A stretch of 64,000 nucleotides of DNA from contig OX638133.1 in NCBI GenBank assembly GCA_951804985.1, positions 31,149,963 to 31,213,962 of the forward strand. Reading direction: 5' to 3'. Below, in pieces: positions 12,000 through 24,470 of the stretch; the stretch's first letter is position 1; each line of letters opens with the position of its first letter. The notes under the pieces were generated by a model, which was given only the letters and a program-made list of their open reading frames with translations, was not told the origin of the DNA and did no database searches. The stretch comes from Dryomyza anilis (Eukaryota; Arthropoda; Insecta; Diptera; Dryomyzidae). The translations under genes and the position numbers were made by a program.

Positions 12000-12540
12000 T
12001 ACACATTCTTCGCCCCGTTCTGATCGCAACTAATCCGTTCACCATTGTAATCATATAAAATTTATTGCAACATAAATCCATGATATGAACTGGTATCAGT
12101 AACAACGACGCGCAAGCATGCGTGCAAAATAGATCAATGATTCACCGATCGATCGATTCCCAACGATCTTCACGGTCTCTCAAATGTCGCCTAGATCGCA
12201 GTGATTTGTGTGTGGGCCTAATCAATGCGTAGTAGTCATGCGTATATTTTGCAATTTTATTCTTCCAATTCAAAAAGAATCAAAAGAGCATTAAACAGAA
12301 AGAAGTAGTAGAAAACGATCGTGTTTATCGTCGTGTGCTTCGTTCAGTGATCAAGTAAAACGCGTTTTTCTCTCACGTTACCACGCTTGCGTAAAGGAAT
12401 TTCAATCAATGCGGTATAATGGGATTCTGGTTACCACCGGTCTTGAAGATTCTAGGCGTTTCATTGAAGATATCACTTGTTGAGTGGTGTGGTGTGGTGT
12501 CTGGAGTGGAGAATTCAAGTGCGTACAGAATACTTTTGTG
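12000..12540. promoter_or_regulatory. GC-richer unique island with possible initiator
   Basis: Higher G+C than its surroundings, with CGATCGATCG words, a GGTGTGGTGTGGTGT run (about 12,488-12,502) and CGTTCAGTGATC at about 12,341. TCAGT is a typical insect initiator core. No TATA box lies 25-30 bp upstream and the expected downstream element is not a good match. I infer an enhancer or non-coding exon at best. Confidence 0.25.
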
Positions 12541-13660
12541 CAGATTTTTTTTTTTGGTATTTTTTTACAATTGAAGACACATTTTGTAGGTCAAATTAAA
12601 ATAAAAATGAACATACATTTTAAAATAATATGTAGTATAAAATGAACCGAACTTTTAAAATAAGTGTGTGGCGAATCGAAATTTGAGTTTGAGGTTGAAA
12701 AGTACCAGCTGAAAAGTACCAGTTGATACGCTATAGATTACATCAAAATCACTAAAAGTTCAGATTAAAAAATGCTATAGAAAAAGTTTTCATTTAAATT
12801 CCGTAGTATTTAGCTTTATCATTATAAATAATATATAGAAAAATTTATTTTATACAGTACGCTGTAAAAAAAACCATTTAAAGTTAAACATTTGTGAAAA
12901 ATATACTTTTGCGCGCCAATCTTTACCGTTTGTCAGCCGTTACTGTTTTAGCGCCACATGTTCGCAACTCCGCACTAAATACCAATAAATATTGCGTTGT
13001 TTCTACTACTAAATGTTGACCTGTATTTATTGCCAGCCCCAAATGTCGTTTTTTCCATTTTTTTGTGCCCCACATTTTGTAAATTACAAGCAGCAGCAAC
13101 AGTTGCTGCCTGCAATCGATGTCGTTGCTTTTATTATGATGATGCTGTGCAACTAATGATCTTAATTTCGTTGATAATGATGTGAATGATGTAGCAAATA
13201 ATTAGGCGTATAAATCGTAATCAACTGGAATTTATTTTGGGGCGTAGGATGGAGGGGTGGGGGTCTATTTCCGTGTTTTTGTTTTATACAACACTTTGAT
13301 GATGACAGTTAATTTAGTTGTTAATTTGGTGGCAGCACTTAACTTAACGGTATTGTGACAGTTTCAACTAAAAAAAATATGTCTGACTAATTAGCGACAA
13401 TTTGTAAAATGTCCGTAGACTCGTTTTTGGTGCGACTCTTCCAATGTGTGTCCAAAAGGTAGCTGCTGCATATTTATGTGAAATAAATGTGTTGAACTTG
13501 AGCCATTTATTTGAAGCCTGTTTATCTTTCCATTTATCTGGAGGCTAATTTGTAAAGTATTTCAGGGGTACGGGTTGTTTTTTTTTTATAAATTTCTGGT
13601 TTTTCCTAATTTGCATTTTTAATTACATTAGTAAGTAAAGAAAGAAATAAGAAGATTATA
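12541..13660. other. Unique DNA, nothing recognised
   Basis: Mixed AT-rich DNA with a short CAGCAGCAACAGTTGCTGC patch near 13,090. No gene supported. Confidence 0.4.
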
Positions 13661-13668
13661 AATAAATT

Positions 13669-14912
13669 GATATTTGTGATATTTTTGATATTTTTGTTAT
13701 TTTTTATATTTTTTATATTTTTGATATTTTTGATATTTTTGATATTTTCAATTTTTTAGTATTTTTGAGGTTTTTGTTATATTTTGACATTTTTGATATT
13801 TTTGATATTTTTGATATTTTTGATATTTTTGATATTTTTGATACTTTTGATACTTTTGATATTTTTGATATTTTTGATATTTTTGATATTTTTAATATTT
13901 TTTATATTTTTGATATTTTTGATATTTGTGATATTTTTTCTATTTTTTATATTTTAGATATTTTTGATATTTGTGATATTGTTGATATTTTTAATATTTG
14001 TGATATTTTTATACTTTTAATATTTTTGATATTTTTGATATTTTTGGTATTTTTAATATTTGTGATATTTGTGATATTTTTGATATTTTTGATATATTTG
14101 ATATTTTTTGATATTTTGATATTTTTGATATTTTTGATATTTTTGATATTTGTGATATTTGTGATATTTTTGATATTTTTGATATTTTTGATATTTTTGA
14201 TATTTTTGCTATTTTTGATATTTTTGATATATTTGATATATTTGATATACTTGATATATTTGATATATTTGATATTTTTGATATTTTTGATATTTTTGAT
14301 ATTTTTGATATTTTTGATATTTTTGATATTTTTGATATTTTTGATATTTTTGATATTTTTGATATTTTTGATATTTTTGATATTTTTGATATTTTTGATA
14401 TTTTTGATATTTTTGATATTTTTGATATTTTTGATATTTTTGATATTTTTGATATTTTTGATATTTTTAATATTTTTGATATTTTTGATATTTTTGATAT
14501 TTTTGATGTTTTTGATATTTTTGATATTTTTGATATTTTTGATATTATTGATATTTTTGATATTTTTGATATTTTTGATATTTTTGATATTTTTGATATT
14601 TTTGATATTTTTGATATTTTTGATATTTTTGATATTTTTGATATTTTTTATATTTTTGATATTTTTGATATTTTTGATATTTTTGATATTTTTGATATTT
14701 TTGATATTTTTGATATTTTTGATATTTATGATAATTTTTATATTTTTGATATTTTTGATATTTTTGATATTTTTGATATTTTTGATATTTTTAATATTTG
14801 TGATATTTTTGATATTTTTGATATTTTTGATATTCTTAATATTTGTGATATTTATGATATTTTTGATATTTTTGACATTTTTGATATTCTTGGTATTTAA
14901 GATATTTTAAAT
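13669..14912. repeat. 1.25-kb minisatellite, 9-bp unit GATATTTTT
   Basis: The unit GATATTTTT repeats in head-to-tail register for about 1.2 kb, well over 100 copies. Occasional variants are GATATTTGT, GATATATTT, GATACTTTT and single-base changes. Interior stretches near 14,280-14,460 are nearly pure and the edges are degenerate, as expected when unequal exchange homogenises an array from the middle. Because 9 is divisible by 3 and the unit has no stop in one frame, a 381-codon open frame results. It encodes only Leu-Ile-Phe repeats and is not a gene. Confidence 0.97.
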
Positions 14913-15179
14913 AGTTTTAATTTGTTTTATACTTAGTTTTTATTTTTTTGATATTTTTGATTTTTAATAATTTTGATATATTTGATATTTGTATTATTTT
15001 TTGACATTTTTAATTTTTTTTTCTTCAAATATTTGATATTTTGTATTTTTTACAATTTTTTTTGAAATTTTAATAATTTTTAATTTTCGAATATTTGTCG
15101 TTGTAAATTATATCGCCCCCTTTAAATTAGTTTTTATTTTTCACTTTTGTTAAGAAAATCTCTTTAATTTAGAACTTAA

Positions 15180-15660
15180 TTAACGCACCCTTAACACCTT
15201 TCGACCGCAACGCTAAAAAATGTTCCCACCAATTTATTTGCGTCCATTAACGGTCAACCGTCATAAATTAACGCGCAACCAGCGTCCACTGAACACCTTT
15301 TGGGAAGGTGTGTCCTTTTTGAAAAACCAAACAATAATTATTAAGCGCTTTGTTGCGCTCCAATAGGCCGCATAATTTTACTGCTTTTGGGCCAAGTGCA
15401 GCCGCATTAAAGCCGCTAACGGCGATGCAGACGTAGACGCAAACGCAGACGCACACGCACAAAAGATGCAGGTCATTGCAAGAGTTCAATTGGTGTTGTT
15501 GTTGTTCTCATTGTTGCTGTCATAATTCACATTGTATTTTGAGGCATAATGTGTATTGTTGTTTTTATTGTTCCACCCATTGGCAACACTTTCAGTTTGT
15601 TGCTGCTGCTGTTGCTACTACTTACTGCGTGGTTAACATGAATCGCCGCAGCATTTAATG
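15180..15660. other. Unique island with GACGCA and GTTGTT simple runs
   Basis: Less AT-rich than its flanks. Includes GACGTAGACGCAAACGCAGA (about 15,430) and GTTGTTGTTGTTC (about 15,495) with TGCTGCTGCTGTTGC near 15,600. Such trinucleotide runs are common in fly introns and UTRs. No coding frame is convincing. Confidence 0.3.
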
Positions 15661-16009
15661 AGAGTTTTCCGAAGAATGGGCTGCCCACACGACGCGTCGT
15701 TCAAGTTGAAGTCACAAACAAAAATTTAAATTAATATCAAATGCAACTGATTTGTTTTTCGAGTTTTTTAGAGTTGTTGTTTTGGTTGCTACTTCGCCGA
15801 CACTCACGCCATGAATTTTTCTATGAACTTTTCATCGATTACATTCAAAACAACCACTCAACTGTCAGATAGAAACTGTTGTCAAAATAACAGTGTTGCC
15901 AGCCATGATTAGCCTAGCAGCCAGCAGCACAATGAATCGTATTAATCTCTCCTTTATTTTTATATTTTTGTGTTTTTATTTTACTACAACATTCCAAATT
16001 GTAGTAAAA

Positions 16010-16520
16010 AATGAAAAGTGTAGAAAATGAAAATTTTTATTACAGAAGCCGGCAGATAAAATTCAGAATAGTCAAATGGAATTCAAAGGGATAAATTTGA
16101 TTCAAAAGGCGAAATTGATTTAAAAATGGGAAAATTTTAATTTACATTATACTTTTGAATACATATTTGAATATAAAAAATATATTTACACTATTCCAAA
16201 TTGATTTCAGAAAATGTTATATTGTTTACAGAAGTCTGCAGCTTAAATTCAGAGTAATGAAACGGAATTCAAATGGGTAAATTGGATTCACAAGTTAAAA
16301 TTGATTTAAAATAGGGCCATTTTAATTTAGATTATACCTTTTTATTCAGATATTTTATTACACTATTGAAAATTGATTTCAAAAAATGTTCTATTGATTA
16401 CAGAGGTCTACAGATTAAATTCAGAATATTCAAATATAATTCAAATAGGTAAATTGTATTCAGATGGTAGAATTGATTTAAAAATAGAAAACATTTAATT
16501 AAGATTACACTTTTGAATTC
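16010..16520. repeat. Tandem repeat, about 172-186-bp period
   Basis: TTACAGAAG(C/T)C followed by AGAT(T)AAATTCAGA begins near 16,041, 16,227 and 16,399. Each unit also carries GGAATTCAAA(T/G)GG, AAATTGATTTAAAA and TTTTAATT. About 2.8 degenerate units. Confidence 0.8.
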
Positions 16521-16575
16521 AGAAAGGGACATTGTAAAAGAAAAAGTTTCAAAGAATATCTTTTTTAAACTCAAT

Positions 16576-16990
16576 TAGCGTATTCACAGTTTCATGGTAT
16601 TGGTACGACATTGTACGAATACGACAGTACGGCAATTGAACTGTGAGCACCACTTTTCTGCTTGTTAAAATATTTCGTCAAATAAATGCAGCTGATTCTT
16701 ATAAAGTTAGGAAATTTTGAAATTATCATAAATATTCCTCGATTTGAAAAGAAAAACAAATAAATTAAAATTTTATGTGCACTATTTGTCTACAATTTCA
16801 CAATTTTTCTTCATTTCACAAAATACGACACCAAAAAACATGTCTCAGGGCTACTCTCAAATACAACACTTGTGGTATTTCACTTTTATAAGGGATGCAA
16901 CAACAAATTGACGTTTCTGTGTTATTGTATCGTATATATACTACATGGTAGGAATACCAAACTAAAATACGATGAACTGTGAATACACTA
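16576..16990. mobile_element. 415-bp TIR element (TAGYGTATTCACAG ends)
   Basis: The left end is TAGCGTATTCACAGTTTCAT and the right end, reverse-complemented, TAGTGTATTCACAGTTCATC. The arms stay similar for about 27 bp through GTATT. The flanks give AAT on both sides, a possible 3-bp target duplication. No coding capacity; probably a MITE. No second copy seen. Confidence 0.65.
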
Positions 16991-16999
16991 AATATTTTT

Positions 17000-17880
17000 C
17001 AAATTTACAGATTAATATTGCATAAACTATTTAATGTCTTTTAAATCTAAAATACCATTTGAAAGATTGTTTAATAATTATTTAGCTTATTGGTTTCAAG
17101 TATTAAAAATTGATAAATACATTTAGATCTGTGTTGCATATATCTCTTTAACACGTAAATTCATCGAAAGGTGGTAGTACATACCGGATTCCAATTACGA
17201 AAATTAACATGTTTAAAAATGTTGTATGAAGTTTTTTTTTAAACGTGTTAGTTTTCGTATTAAGGTTAAAAGCACTTAATATATTTTTTTTTTACAATAA
17301 AATGTATTTTTATGTGATAAATTATATTTGGTACAAAAAAGAGCCAACTACAACAGTATTAAATATTTTTTGTATTCAAGTTACCCGGTAAATTTAAAAT
17401 TTGTCTGTGTAAAGCCAAAAATACATACATATTTTGTACAATGTTTCAAAGAAAAATCGCTAAATTGACATATTTAAACAAGTTTTATTGATTTTCACGC
17501 AAAGTGAAAAAATGAACTTGACCCATTTTTGCCAAAAACCTTCAAATATATAGAATGTTAATTATTTATCTAGTTGTTCTTTTTTTATCTTTTGTTTTTA
17601 TCTTCTTCTTTGTATATATCACATTCCATAATGTTTCTTTAATGTTTTTCTAATTCTTTATTCTTTTATTCTGCAGACATAAGTTTTTTCCTTTATATTT
17701 TCATTTGTACTTTGTCACATAATTCAGTGTTGTTTTTTTAGTATCTTTATTTTTTATTTTGTATCTCGTTTTTTTTATTTGGTATCTTTTATGTTTTTTT
17801 TTTATAATTTCTTACTGTATGTTCTAAGCAAAAAATTTATTAATAACTTCTTTTTGGTACTTTCAGTTAGCAGAAAACCG
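17000..17880. other. AT-rich DNA upstream of the tRNA gene
   Basis: T-rich runs, notably 17,560-17,830, with no repeats or open frames of note. Confidence 0.45.
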
Positions 17881-17904
17881 TTGATAACGGTTGGTTGTAT
17901 AAGC

Positions 17905-17976
17905 GCCTCTTTAGCTCAGTGGTAGAGCACTGGTCTTGTAAACCAGGGGTCGTGAGTTCAATCCTCACAGGAGGCA
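17905..17976 (+). tRNA. tRNA-Thr-TGT: tRNA-Thr (anticodon TGT)
   Basis: A complete 72-nt cloverleaf can be drawn. The 7-bp acceptor stem is GCCTCTT with AGGAGGC (one T-G wobble). The D arm is GCTC-AGTGGTA-GAGC and the anticodon arm CTGGT-CTTGTAA-ACCAG, with anticodon TGT at 17,937-17,939. The variable loop is GGGTC, the T arm GTGAG-TTCAATC-CTCAC, and the discriminator base A. TGT reads threonine ACA codons. The internal A box (TAGCTCAGTGG, from 17,912) and B box (AGTTCAATCCT, from 17,955) are the Pol III promoter. There is no intron and, as usual for nuclear genes, no encoded CCA. It looks functional and is the only intact gene recognised here. Confidence 0.97.
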
Positions 17977-17981
17977 ATTTA

Positions 17982-17991
17982 TTTTTTTTTT
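17982..17991 (+). terminator. Pol III T-run terminator of tRNA-Thr
   Basis: Ten consecutive T residues begin six bases after the discriminator base, following an initial TTTA. This is a standard RNA polymerase III termination signal. Confidence 0.85.
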
Positions 17992-18224
17992 AATTTTTAT
18001 TTTTCATTATTAAATTAATTAAAATAAGTTTTTAATCAGTTTTACTAAGATTAATTTTATTTAAACTTTTGATATTTCAATGAATAACGTAATTCCGATC
18101 TAGAAATTCACCTATTAGATCAAGCATTATCATAGCAAATTCTTGTTTTTTACGTAAATATTTGATTTATATCAAGTTCGATATAAGAATGATAAATTTT
18201 CGATATAAAACTTAAAATATTGGA

Positions 18225-18720
18225 ATATTGAACAACGTTTTCTGAAGTAACTAAATTTCTTTAACGAAAATAAAGCTTTTTTCGATATCAGCTATAATGA
18301 CAAAAATAACCCAAATCATTTTAGATAGTTTTGGTATTTTTATCGGAAAGCCTATCGTTTTTGTATCGTTATAGATTATTGAAATACTACAATTTGGACA
18401 ATATTTTCTGAATAAATTAAATTTGTTTTATGCAAATAAAAGCTTTTTTCGATATCAGCTATAATGACAAAAATACCCACATCATTTTAGATAGTTTTGG
18501 TATTTTTATCGGAAAGCCTATCGTTTTTGTATCGTTATAGATTATTGAAATACTACAATTTGGACAACATTTTCTGAATAAATTAAATTTGTTTTATGCA
18601 AATAAAAGCTTTTTCGATATCAGCTATAATGACAAAAATACCCACATCATTCTAGATAGGTTTAGTTTTTTTTGTTTTTATAGATAACCCTATTGTTTTT
18701 GTATCATTATTGATTATGGA
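18225..18720. repeat. Tandem repeat, 166-167-bp period
   Basis: AGCTTTTTTCGATATCAGCT occurs near 18,274 and 18,441, and again (one T shorter) near 18,607. Units two and three are nearly identical through CGGAAAGCCTATCGTTTTTG; unit one and the last partial unit are more diverged. About three units, starting some 250 bp downstream of the tRNA gene. Confidence 0.9.
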
Positions 18721-18769
18721 AAACGAATATTTGGAATATAACCGATCATTTTATTATTATTTTTATTAT

Positions 18770-18850
18770 CATAATCCGCACAGTTATATAATGAACATGA
18801 CTTGAACTTGATTATGACTACCCTAATAGGGTAAATTTCCACTACGGTAA
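18770..18850. repeat. CCCTAGTAG-family fragment
   Basis: Contains ATGAACATGACTTGAAC and CCTAATAGGGTAAATTTCCAC, the right-end vocabulary of the family. Short and decayed. Confidence 0.4.
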
Positions 18851-19150
18851 ATGATACCGTTTTGTTGTGTGTTTATAAAAAGTTATATTTTTATATTTTT
18901 TTAATATTTATTTTATTTTCATTTCAGTTTAATTTTAGTACTTTTCACCTTATGTGAAAAATACCAAAAGAAGTTTTATTAATATAATGATTTTGTCATT
19001 TCATTTACGTCATCTTATAACAAATTCAGTCATTACTTTAGTCATATTTTGTTTAGCAACTTTTATACAGTAATCATTCTATATTTATAATTTTAGTCAT
19101 AGTTATTAACAAATCTAATTGAAATTGTCAAACGATTGTTTTAAATTTAT

Positions 19151-19400
19151 AGACGCAGAGAAAAAATTTGTTTGCAGCAAACATAATATATTTGCAATCA
19201 TAAATTTGATGTCTTTAACTGGATTTTACTTTTAATCACAAGTTTTTTAAATTATTTTGGTATTAATTTCATGACTTATGGTTATAATGTGTTATTGACA
19301 TATTTATTTTAAAATCCTGGACATTCTTGTATGGCGTGTAACATAATATGTTTGCTGAAAACATAAATTTTCAAAATTTAAGTAGTAAGTTAAAAGTTCA
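19151..19400. repeat. Dispersed repeat with GCAGCAAACATAATATATTT
   Basis: The segment from about 19,157 to 19,262 matches 39,489-39,590 in the same orientation (AATTTGTTTGCAGCAAACAT, then TTGCAATCATAAATTT). A related inverted phrase, GTTTGCTGAAAACATAAATT, occurs near 19,350, so this may be one end of a longer TIR element. Confidence 0.5.
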
Positions 19401-19609
19401 AGATAAAAATTTTAAATCAGTCAAATTTATTTTTCGGAACAACAAAATTATCTAAATCGAATTTAAATCATTTAAATAAATGACAAACGAATTATATGCA
19501 ATCGAGAGTAAGTTTAGAATTATGCCCTGTAATGTTTAAAATGTTCAAACGTATTCGGACTACCCATACCCAACATGTCCTACATTCCACTACTTACGGG
19601 GGAAACTGT

Positions 19610-20524
19610 GAATATTAATAGTATTTTTTAGTATTTAATGGTATTTACCTATTAAAATAATAATTTAGACTATTGACAAATTTTAATAGTAAAAAAAACT
19701 ATTGATTTTATAGTATTTTTTCGGAGTGTACAGTGTTCATAACAGTCTTTTCTTTTTGCTGTATTTTTACTTTGTAGTCTTTTCTTTCTGCACTCTTCTC
19801 TAGTTTTGCATAATCTTCCACACTTGCAAACTTTTACCAATTCCCCCCAAACATATCATGTGAAATTGAACAATGCAAATCTACAGTTTTTATAATTAAA
19901 TCAACTAAGCACATTGCTGAAACTACTAAAATAACTTCACATGGAAATAGTAACAAAACATTGCAGTGTCTACTAACAACGTTTTGTTACTTTTAAAATG
20001 GCTGCATGGTATTAAACCCATAATCATCCCATCTCTCTCTAATTTTAATAGTATTTAATAGTATTTTAATACTAATTTTAAAAGTATTTTCTAGTATTTA
20101 ATGGTATTTACCTATTAAAATAATAATTTATCCTATTGACAAATTTTAATAGTAAAAAACTATTGATTTTATAATGTTTTTTTTTCTGAGTGTACAGTGT
20201 TCATAACAGTCTTTTCTTTTTGCTGTCTTTTTACTTTGTAGTCTTTTCTTCCTGCACTCTTCTCCAGTTTTGCATAATCTTCCACACTTGCAAACTTTTA
20301 CCAATTAAACCCCCCCCCCCTCCCCTTCATACATCATGTCAAATTAAATAATGCAAATCTACAGTTTTTATAATTAAATCAACTATGCACATTGTTGAAA
20401 CTACTAAAATAACTTCACATGGAAATAGTAACAAAACATTGCTGTGTCTACTAACAACGTTTTGTTACTTTTAAAATGTCTGCATGGTATTAAACCCATA
20501 ATCTTCCCATCTCTCCCCCCCCCA
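19610..20524. repeat. Tandem duplication, 463-bp period
   Basis: GTATTTAATGGTATTTACC starts at about 19,631 and 20,094. Both units run through CTATTGACAAATTTTAATAG, the element end TTTTTC(G/T)GAGTGTACAG, CTTCCACACTTGCAAAC and a C-rich run to CCCATAATC(A/T)TCCCATCTC. Each unit contains the same AT-rich core as the TIR element at 48,458-48,680, so the duplicated block includes a copy of it. The second unit has a poly-C run at about 20,309-20,319. Confidence 0.88.
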
Positions 20525-21186
20525 GCACAACTTAAAGTTCTAACTAACTGTAATGATGTCCATTGTTTGATGTTGAAAATTTACTTCCCATCCCAATGGC
20601 AAAAATCTCACATATGAACTCAAAATTACATTTTTTTTCTACAATTACTGCAACTTTTTAATAACGTAATTTTCATATTTCCCGTAAGTTTAACTACGGG
20701 TTATATTTTTTCAACTGAAAAAAACTATTGTTAAATTAATTTTATTTGCCATTTAAAGTAATCAAAAGTTTATTAAATTGAGATTTTTTTCTACGAGATT
20801 TATCATTGGTTTTGGTGAAACTTTTAGCCGCAGGCTAAGAACAATATGTGGCAAAAGTTTTAGTTAAAGTCAAAGATTAAAATGTTATTTTTTGTTTGGC
20901 ATATTTTGTGACCCAGTTCTTGAGTTAATTAGTGTGACCTTTTGTAGATTTTTGCTTTAGGTAAGTATAAACGTAGTAAGACAGATTAAAAAAAATCAGT
21001 TAGTTATGGTTAATACAAATATGAATATGATAACTGTTTAAAAGTTTATAAAATTCTTGAAATAAGTTCTTTTAAAATATGAAAATTATACAGCGATATC
21101 TAATTTCACCTATATTGACTGTTGAGCCCTAGGATATTACATATATTAGATATATTACATATATGACGTTATTTCCAATGTTGATC
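20525..21186. other. AT-rich DNA, nothing recognised
   Basis: No repeat, open frame or RNA gene that I can support. Confidence 0.4.
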
Positions 21187-21410
21187 ATATCGTCGTTGTC
21201 GAAGTACAAGTCACCAACTAAATTTTGAAAATATCAAAATTAGGTTTACAGCAACAATTGTATATTCGACATTTCTTGATCGATGGGGCCAATATTGGTA
21301 CCAATTGCTAAGAATACATTTATCTTTCGAAAGGCATTTCCATTTTTAAAATTAATCAACTGGATTTTAAAATATTAACCAACAAACTCAAAAAATAATT
21401 TTTGGAAAAA
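21187..21410. mobile_element. ATATCGTCG TIR family, diverged copy lacking a right end
   Basis: The left end ATATCGTCGTTGTCGAAG, AAGTCACCAA and an internal AATATTAACCAACAAACTC match the copies at 21,868 and 36,029. I could not find the right terminus. Confidence 0.45.
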
Positions 21411-21867
21411 AATAGTTTTCTCAATTCTATTTTAATTGTTAACATAAACTATATGATTTAACTTCAACTTTATAGCTGATTATTTCCAAGTCAAAAAATC
21501 CGTTTTTAAATTAAGGTCAGACAATGTAAAAACAAATATATAATTGTAAGAATTAATTATCTACTACTAACAAATTGTATCCATCGTTAAAAAAACCACA
21601 CTATTCGCTATGTGTGGAAATTATCTTTTAATTTTTGCTAAATTGAAGGTAAATAACATAATTGAACCACTTAGGCATGGCTTTAAACAAGTCTATTATT
21701 AATTTTGGACTTTGTAACAATTATACTCTTTAGCTACAGCACATTTAAATAGTAATAATAGTAGTTAGTGCAAAAAACGAAAAACAACCCAGTTATTAAA
21801 ATGTTATTAAAACGTTATAAGCCCTTGAAATTATAATAGGTAAAAAAAAAACAGCAATAATTTTACC

Positions 21868-22125
21868 ATATCGTGCATAACGAAAAGTCACCAAATACAT
21901 TTTTATGAAAAATTTAAATTTCGAGTTTGTTGATTAATATTATAAAAAGTATTTGATGCATTTTTAAATTTAAAATATCAATTGATAGATTTACATTTTC
22001 TTATCATGTGGTAAAAAAATCGAGAATATCGATAAAAAATTGACAGTTATATAAAGATTTTTGTAAATGAATATTTGGCATTTGGAAAATGTATTTGGTG
22101 ACCTTTCGTTCTACAACGACGATAT
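21868..22125 (-). mobile_element. ATATCGTCG TIR family, 258-bp copy
   Basis: Left: ATATCGTGCATAACGAAAAG, TCACCAAATACATTTTTATG. Right: AAAATGTATTTGGTGACC, then CTACAACGACGATAT. The arms match over about 40 bp. The interior (GAGTTTGTTGATTAATATTA) is the reverse complement of the copy at 36,029, so the two lie in opposite orientation. A MITE without coding capacity; target duplication not clear. Confidence 0.75.
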
Positions 22126-22417
22126 ATTGATTATTATATTTTATATTTATAAATACTATATAGTTTTTTAAAATAGAAACTATAAAAGTTCAAAAACCCA
22201 TGGAAATCTAAACAATATCGAAGCAAAAACGATTTAAACGTACATATTCCAGCTTTCGAACGAATTCCGAATGAACTTTAGATGAAATTTGTAATCAAAC
22301 AATTTTGAATTTACAACATAAAAATAGTTTTTCAAAAGAATTAAAATATTTCAAGTTAAAGTAAATGGAATTTATACTGCGGTCCAGTTTTTCAGTCACA
22401 TTTTCAAATTAAGCATA
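22126..22417. other. AT-rich DNA between two elements
   Basis: Nothing recognised. Confidence 0.4.
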
Positions 22418-22425
22418 GTTTAAAC
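22418..22425. repeat. Left target duplication GTTTAAAC of the hAT element
   Basis: GTTTAAAC here is repeated exactly at 24,471-24,478, directly outside the two terminal inverted repeats. Confidence 0.9.
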
Positions 22426-24470
22426 CAAGGATTGAAACCTAAACGAATAAAGGTTTCGATTTCGGTTTCGGTTTTTTCTGCGTTTCGGTTTCGGTTACGG
22501 TTTCGGTTTTAAGTTTTTATAACGAAACGGTTTCGGTATACCGGTTCCATGTTACGGTTTCGGGTTTGATTTCGGTTTTTGTATAAATTTTCTTTTTTCC
22601 ATATTTTTCAAATAATTTAACATTGTTTATATGGTGCTAAGTTACGTTCAAATTATGATATTGGGGTAAAGTGGGAAACGTAATTTAAACAATGTTTTTT
22701 GTTATTTTAGTTAAAATATAGTGTTATATTAATTATTTAATTGATTACGCCAAGAAAAAAATTTAATTTAAAATTTCGTAACCACAAACCAATGAAAAGC
22801 AATTTTTTGACATAACCTGAGATATGATCTGAATTGCAAAGAAGAATAATTTTGTACAATTTCCATCCATAAAAGCCAAAGAAATTAAATTTCAACAATT
22901 CAGTGAACTGCAATATATGTAAAATAGTGTTGATCATATGCAAGAGCAAGTCAAGAAATGGTAATCTTGTTGTTCTTAAACGCTGAGTCTTGCTCTTGCA
23001 TAGGTACATATGATCTTGTTCTTGCAATACCTTTCTTGCTCTTGCTTGCAAGAATCTTGCAAAATTTTACTTTTTAAATTTTAAATAAAAGATCGAAGAC
23101 AAATATCTTAAACTGCATATTAATTATGAAAACGAATAGATTTTGAACACTAATTGTATTTAAGTTACTCATTTTCCATATTTTCAATTTCTTCAACAAG
23201 AAATAAATTATTTTACTAACAAAAAAAAAATTTGAATTATATTTTAAAAGGAATTAATTAATAAAATATAATTGTATAAATCAAGTGATGTTGGCAAGAC
23301 AATTCAAAATCTCAAGGCCATAATAAAATGAACATAATATGTTAATTGTATATTATACATTCATAATAAATATAAGGAATATTTCGTATAGGCATATTTC
23401 TGTTTTCGTCAGAGATTAAAAAAAATCCGAATGCTGCACGCACCGTATGTAAAGAGAACACAAATAATATCTGGCAGGGTAACATTTTTTTGCGAACACA
23501 AACTCAAACGCAAACGCTACAAATCGAACACTAACAGAAAGAAGAGAATACAACAATAACGAATTACGATTCGTATATACAAACTTTCACAACGACAACT
23601 CTTTGTTGCTATCCGGTAACATCGCAAGGCAACAAACAGACGCATGACAACAGACAGACGCATGACACCACACTTCATGTATGTACCTAGTACAGCTATC
23701 TAGTTGGCAACAACAACGAGTTTTTTTTGTGGTACAAAAAATTTCCCGCCAAAAATTCTATCAAAATCGTGGATGCTGCTTTATTGTCATCCTGCTTTAT
23801 TTTCATTTCTGTTGTTTTTGCACTTTCAAACGAATCAACGGATTTGTGAAAAAAAAGAAAAACACAAAAAGCAATATATAAGCTATATTGCTTTTTGTGT
23901 TCATATATTATATGAAAATGTTCATATATTATTATTTTTTTGTTTTATAAGTTGAATGGAATAATGCACATATAACTTGACTTAAGTAAACTTCATGATT
24001 TTACAAAACAAAAATAATAATGTGCATAAGTGCATATGCACAATCGATGTATGAACTTGCGTAGCGAAGAAAAGCGAAAAAAACATTGTTTTGTCTATTT
24101 TATCTTATTGAAGCGACTTTTGAAGCACTTTTGAAGCTATTTACCGCTACAAAAGTGTTTCACAGACCTTATTTTTAAGATGCTTATATTCTTTAGCCTT
24201 GAAAAAATTTTGGGAACTCAAAATTTTATTAAATGACATTTTACTTAAGATCTTCTATTATAAAATAAAATATGTTTTTCTGTTTCTATTTATAGGTACT
24301 TTTTTAAAAACCGTTTTAAACCGGTATAAAACCGAAACCGTTTATATCGGTTTTGGATATCGGTTTATTTCTGATTTTCGTATAACGGTTTCGGTTACGG
24401 TTTCGGTTTTAAAAATGAAACGGTTTTAAACGGATATCGGTTTCGGTTTCGGTTACGGTTTCAATCCTTG
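22426..24470. mobile_element. 2,045-bp non-autonomous hAT element
   Basis: The element starts CAAGGATTGAAACC and ends with its exact complement GGTTTCAATCCTTG, a 14-bp perfect TIR. An identical 8-bp duplication, GTTTAAAC, flanks it; 8-bp duplications are the hallmark of the hAT superfamily. Sub-terminal regions (22,450-22,580 and 24,300-24,460) are dense in TTTCGG / CGGTTACGG words, resembling the clustered sub-terminal transposase sites of hAT elements; both ends have them in the same orientation. The interior includes (TT)GTTTGCGTT-type unique DNA, a 23,639-23,668 AGACGCATGACA duplication and a GGGGTAAAGTGGG phrase at about 22,664, but no transposase frame. Mobilisation would need an enzyme from elsewhere. 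Confidence 0.9.
23861..23901. other. Perfect 18-bp hairpin inside the hAT element
   Basis: AACACAAAAAGCAATATA (23,861-23,878) pairs perfectly with 23,884-23,901 around a 5-nt loop. Cruciform or RNA hairpin potential; role unknown. Confidence 0.6.

Noticed and set aside
12341..12378. Initiator-like CGTTCAGTGATC as a core promoter
   Set aside because: No TATA box upstream and the sequence at +28 to +33 does not match a downstream promoter element well; reported only as part of a low-confidence island.
13765..14910. 381-codon open frame rich in Leu, Ile and Phe
   Set aside because: It is the translation of the 9-bp minisatellite; frame length follows from the unit length and lack of stops.
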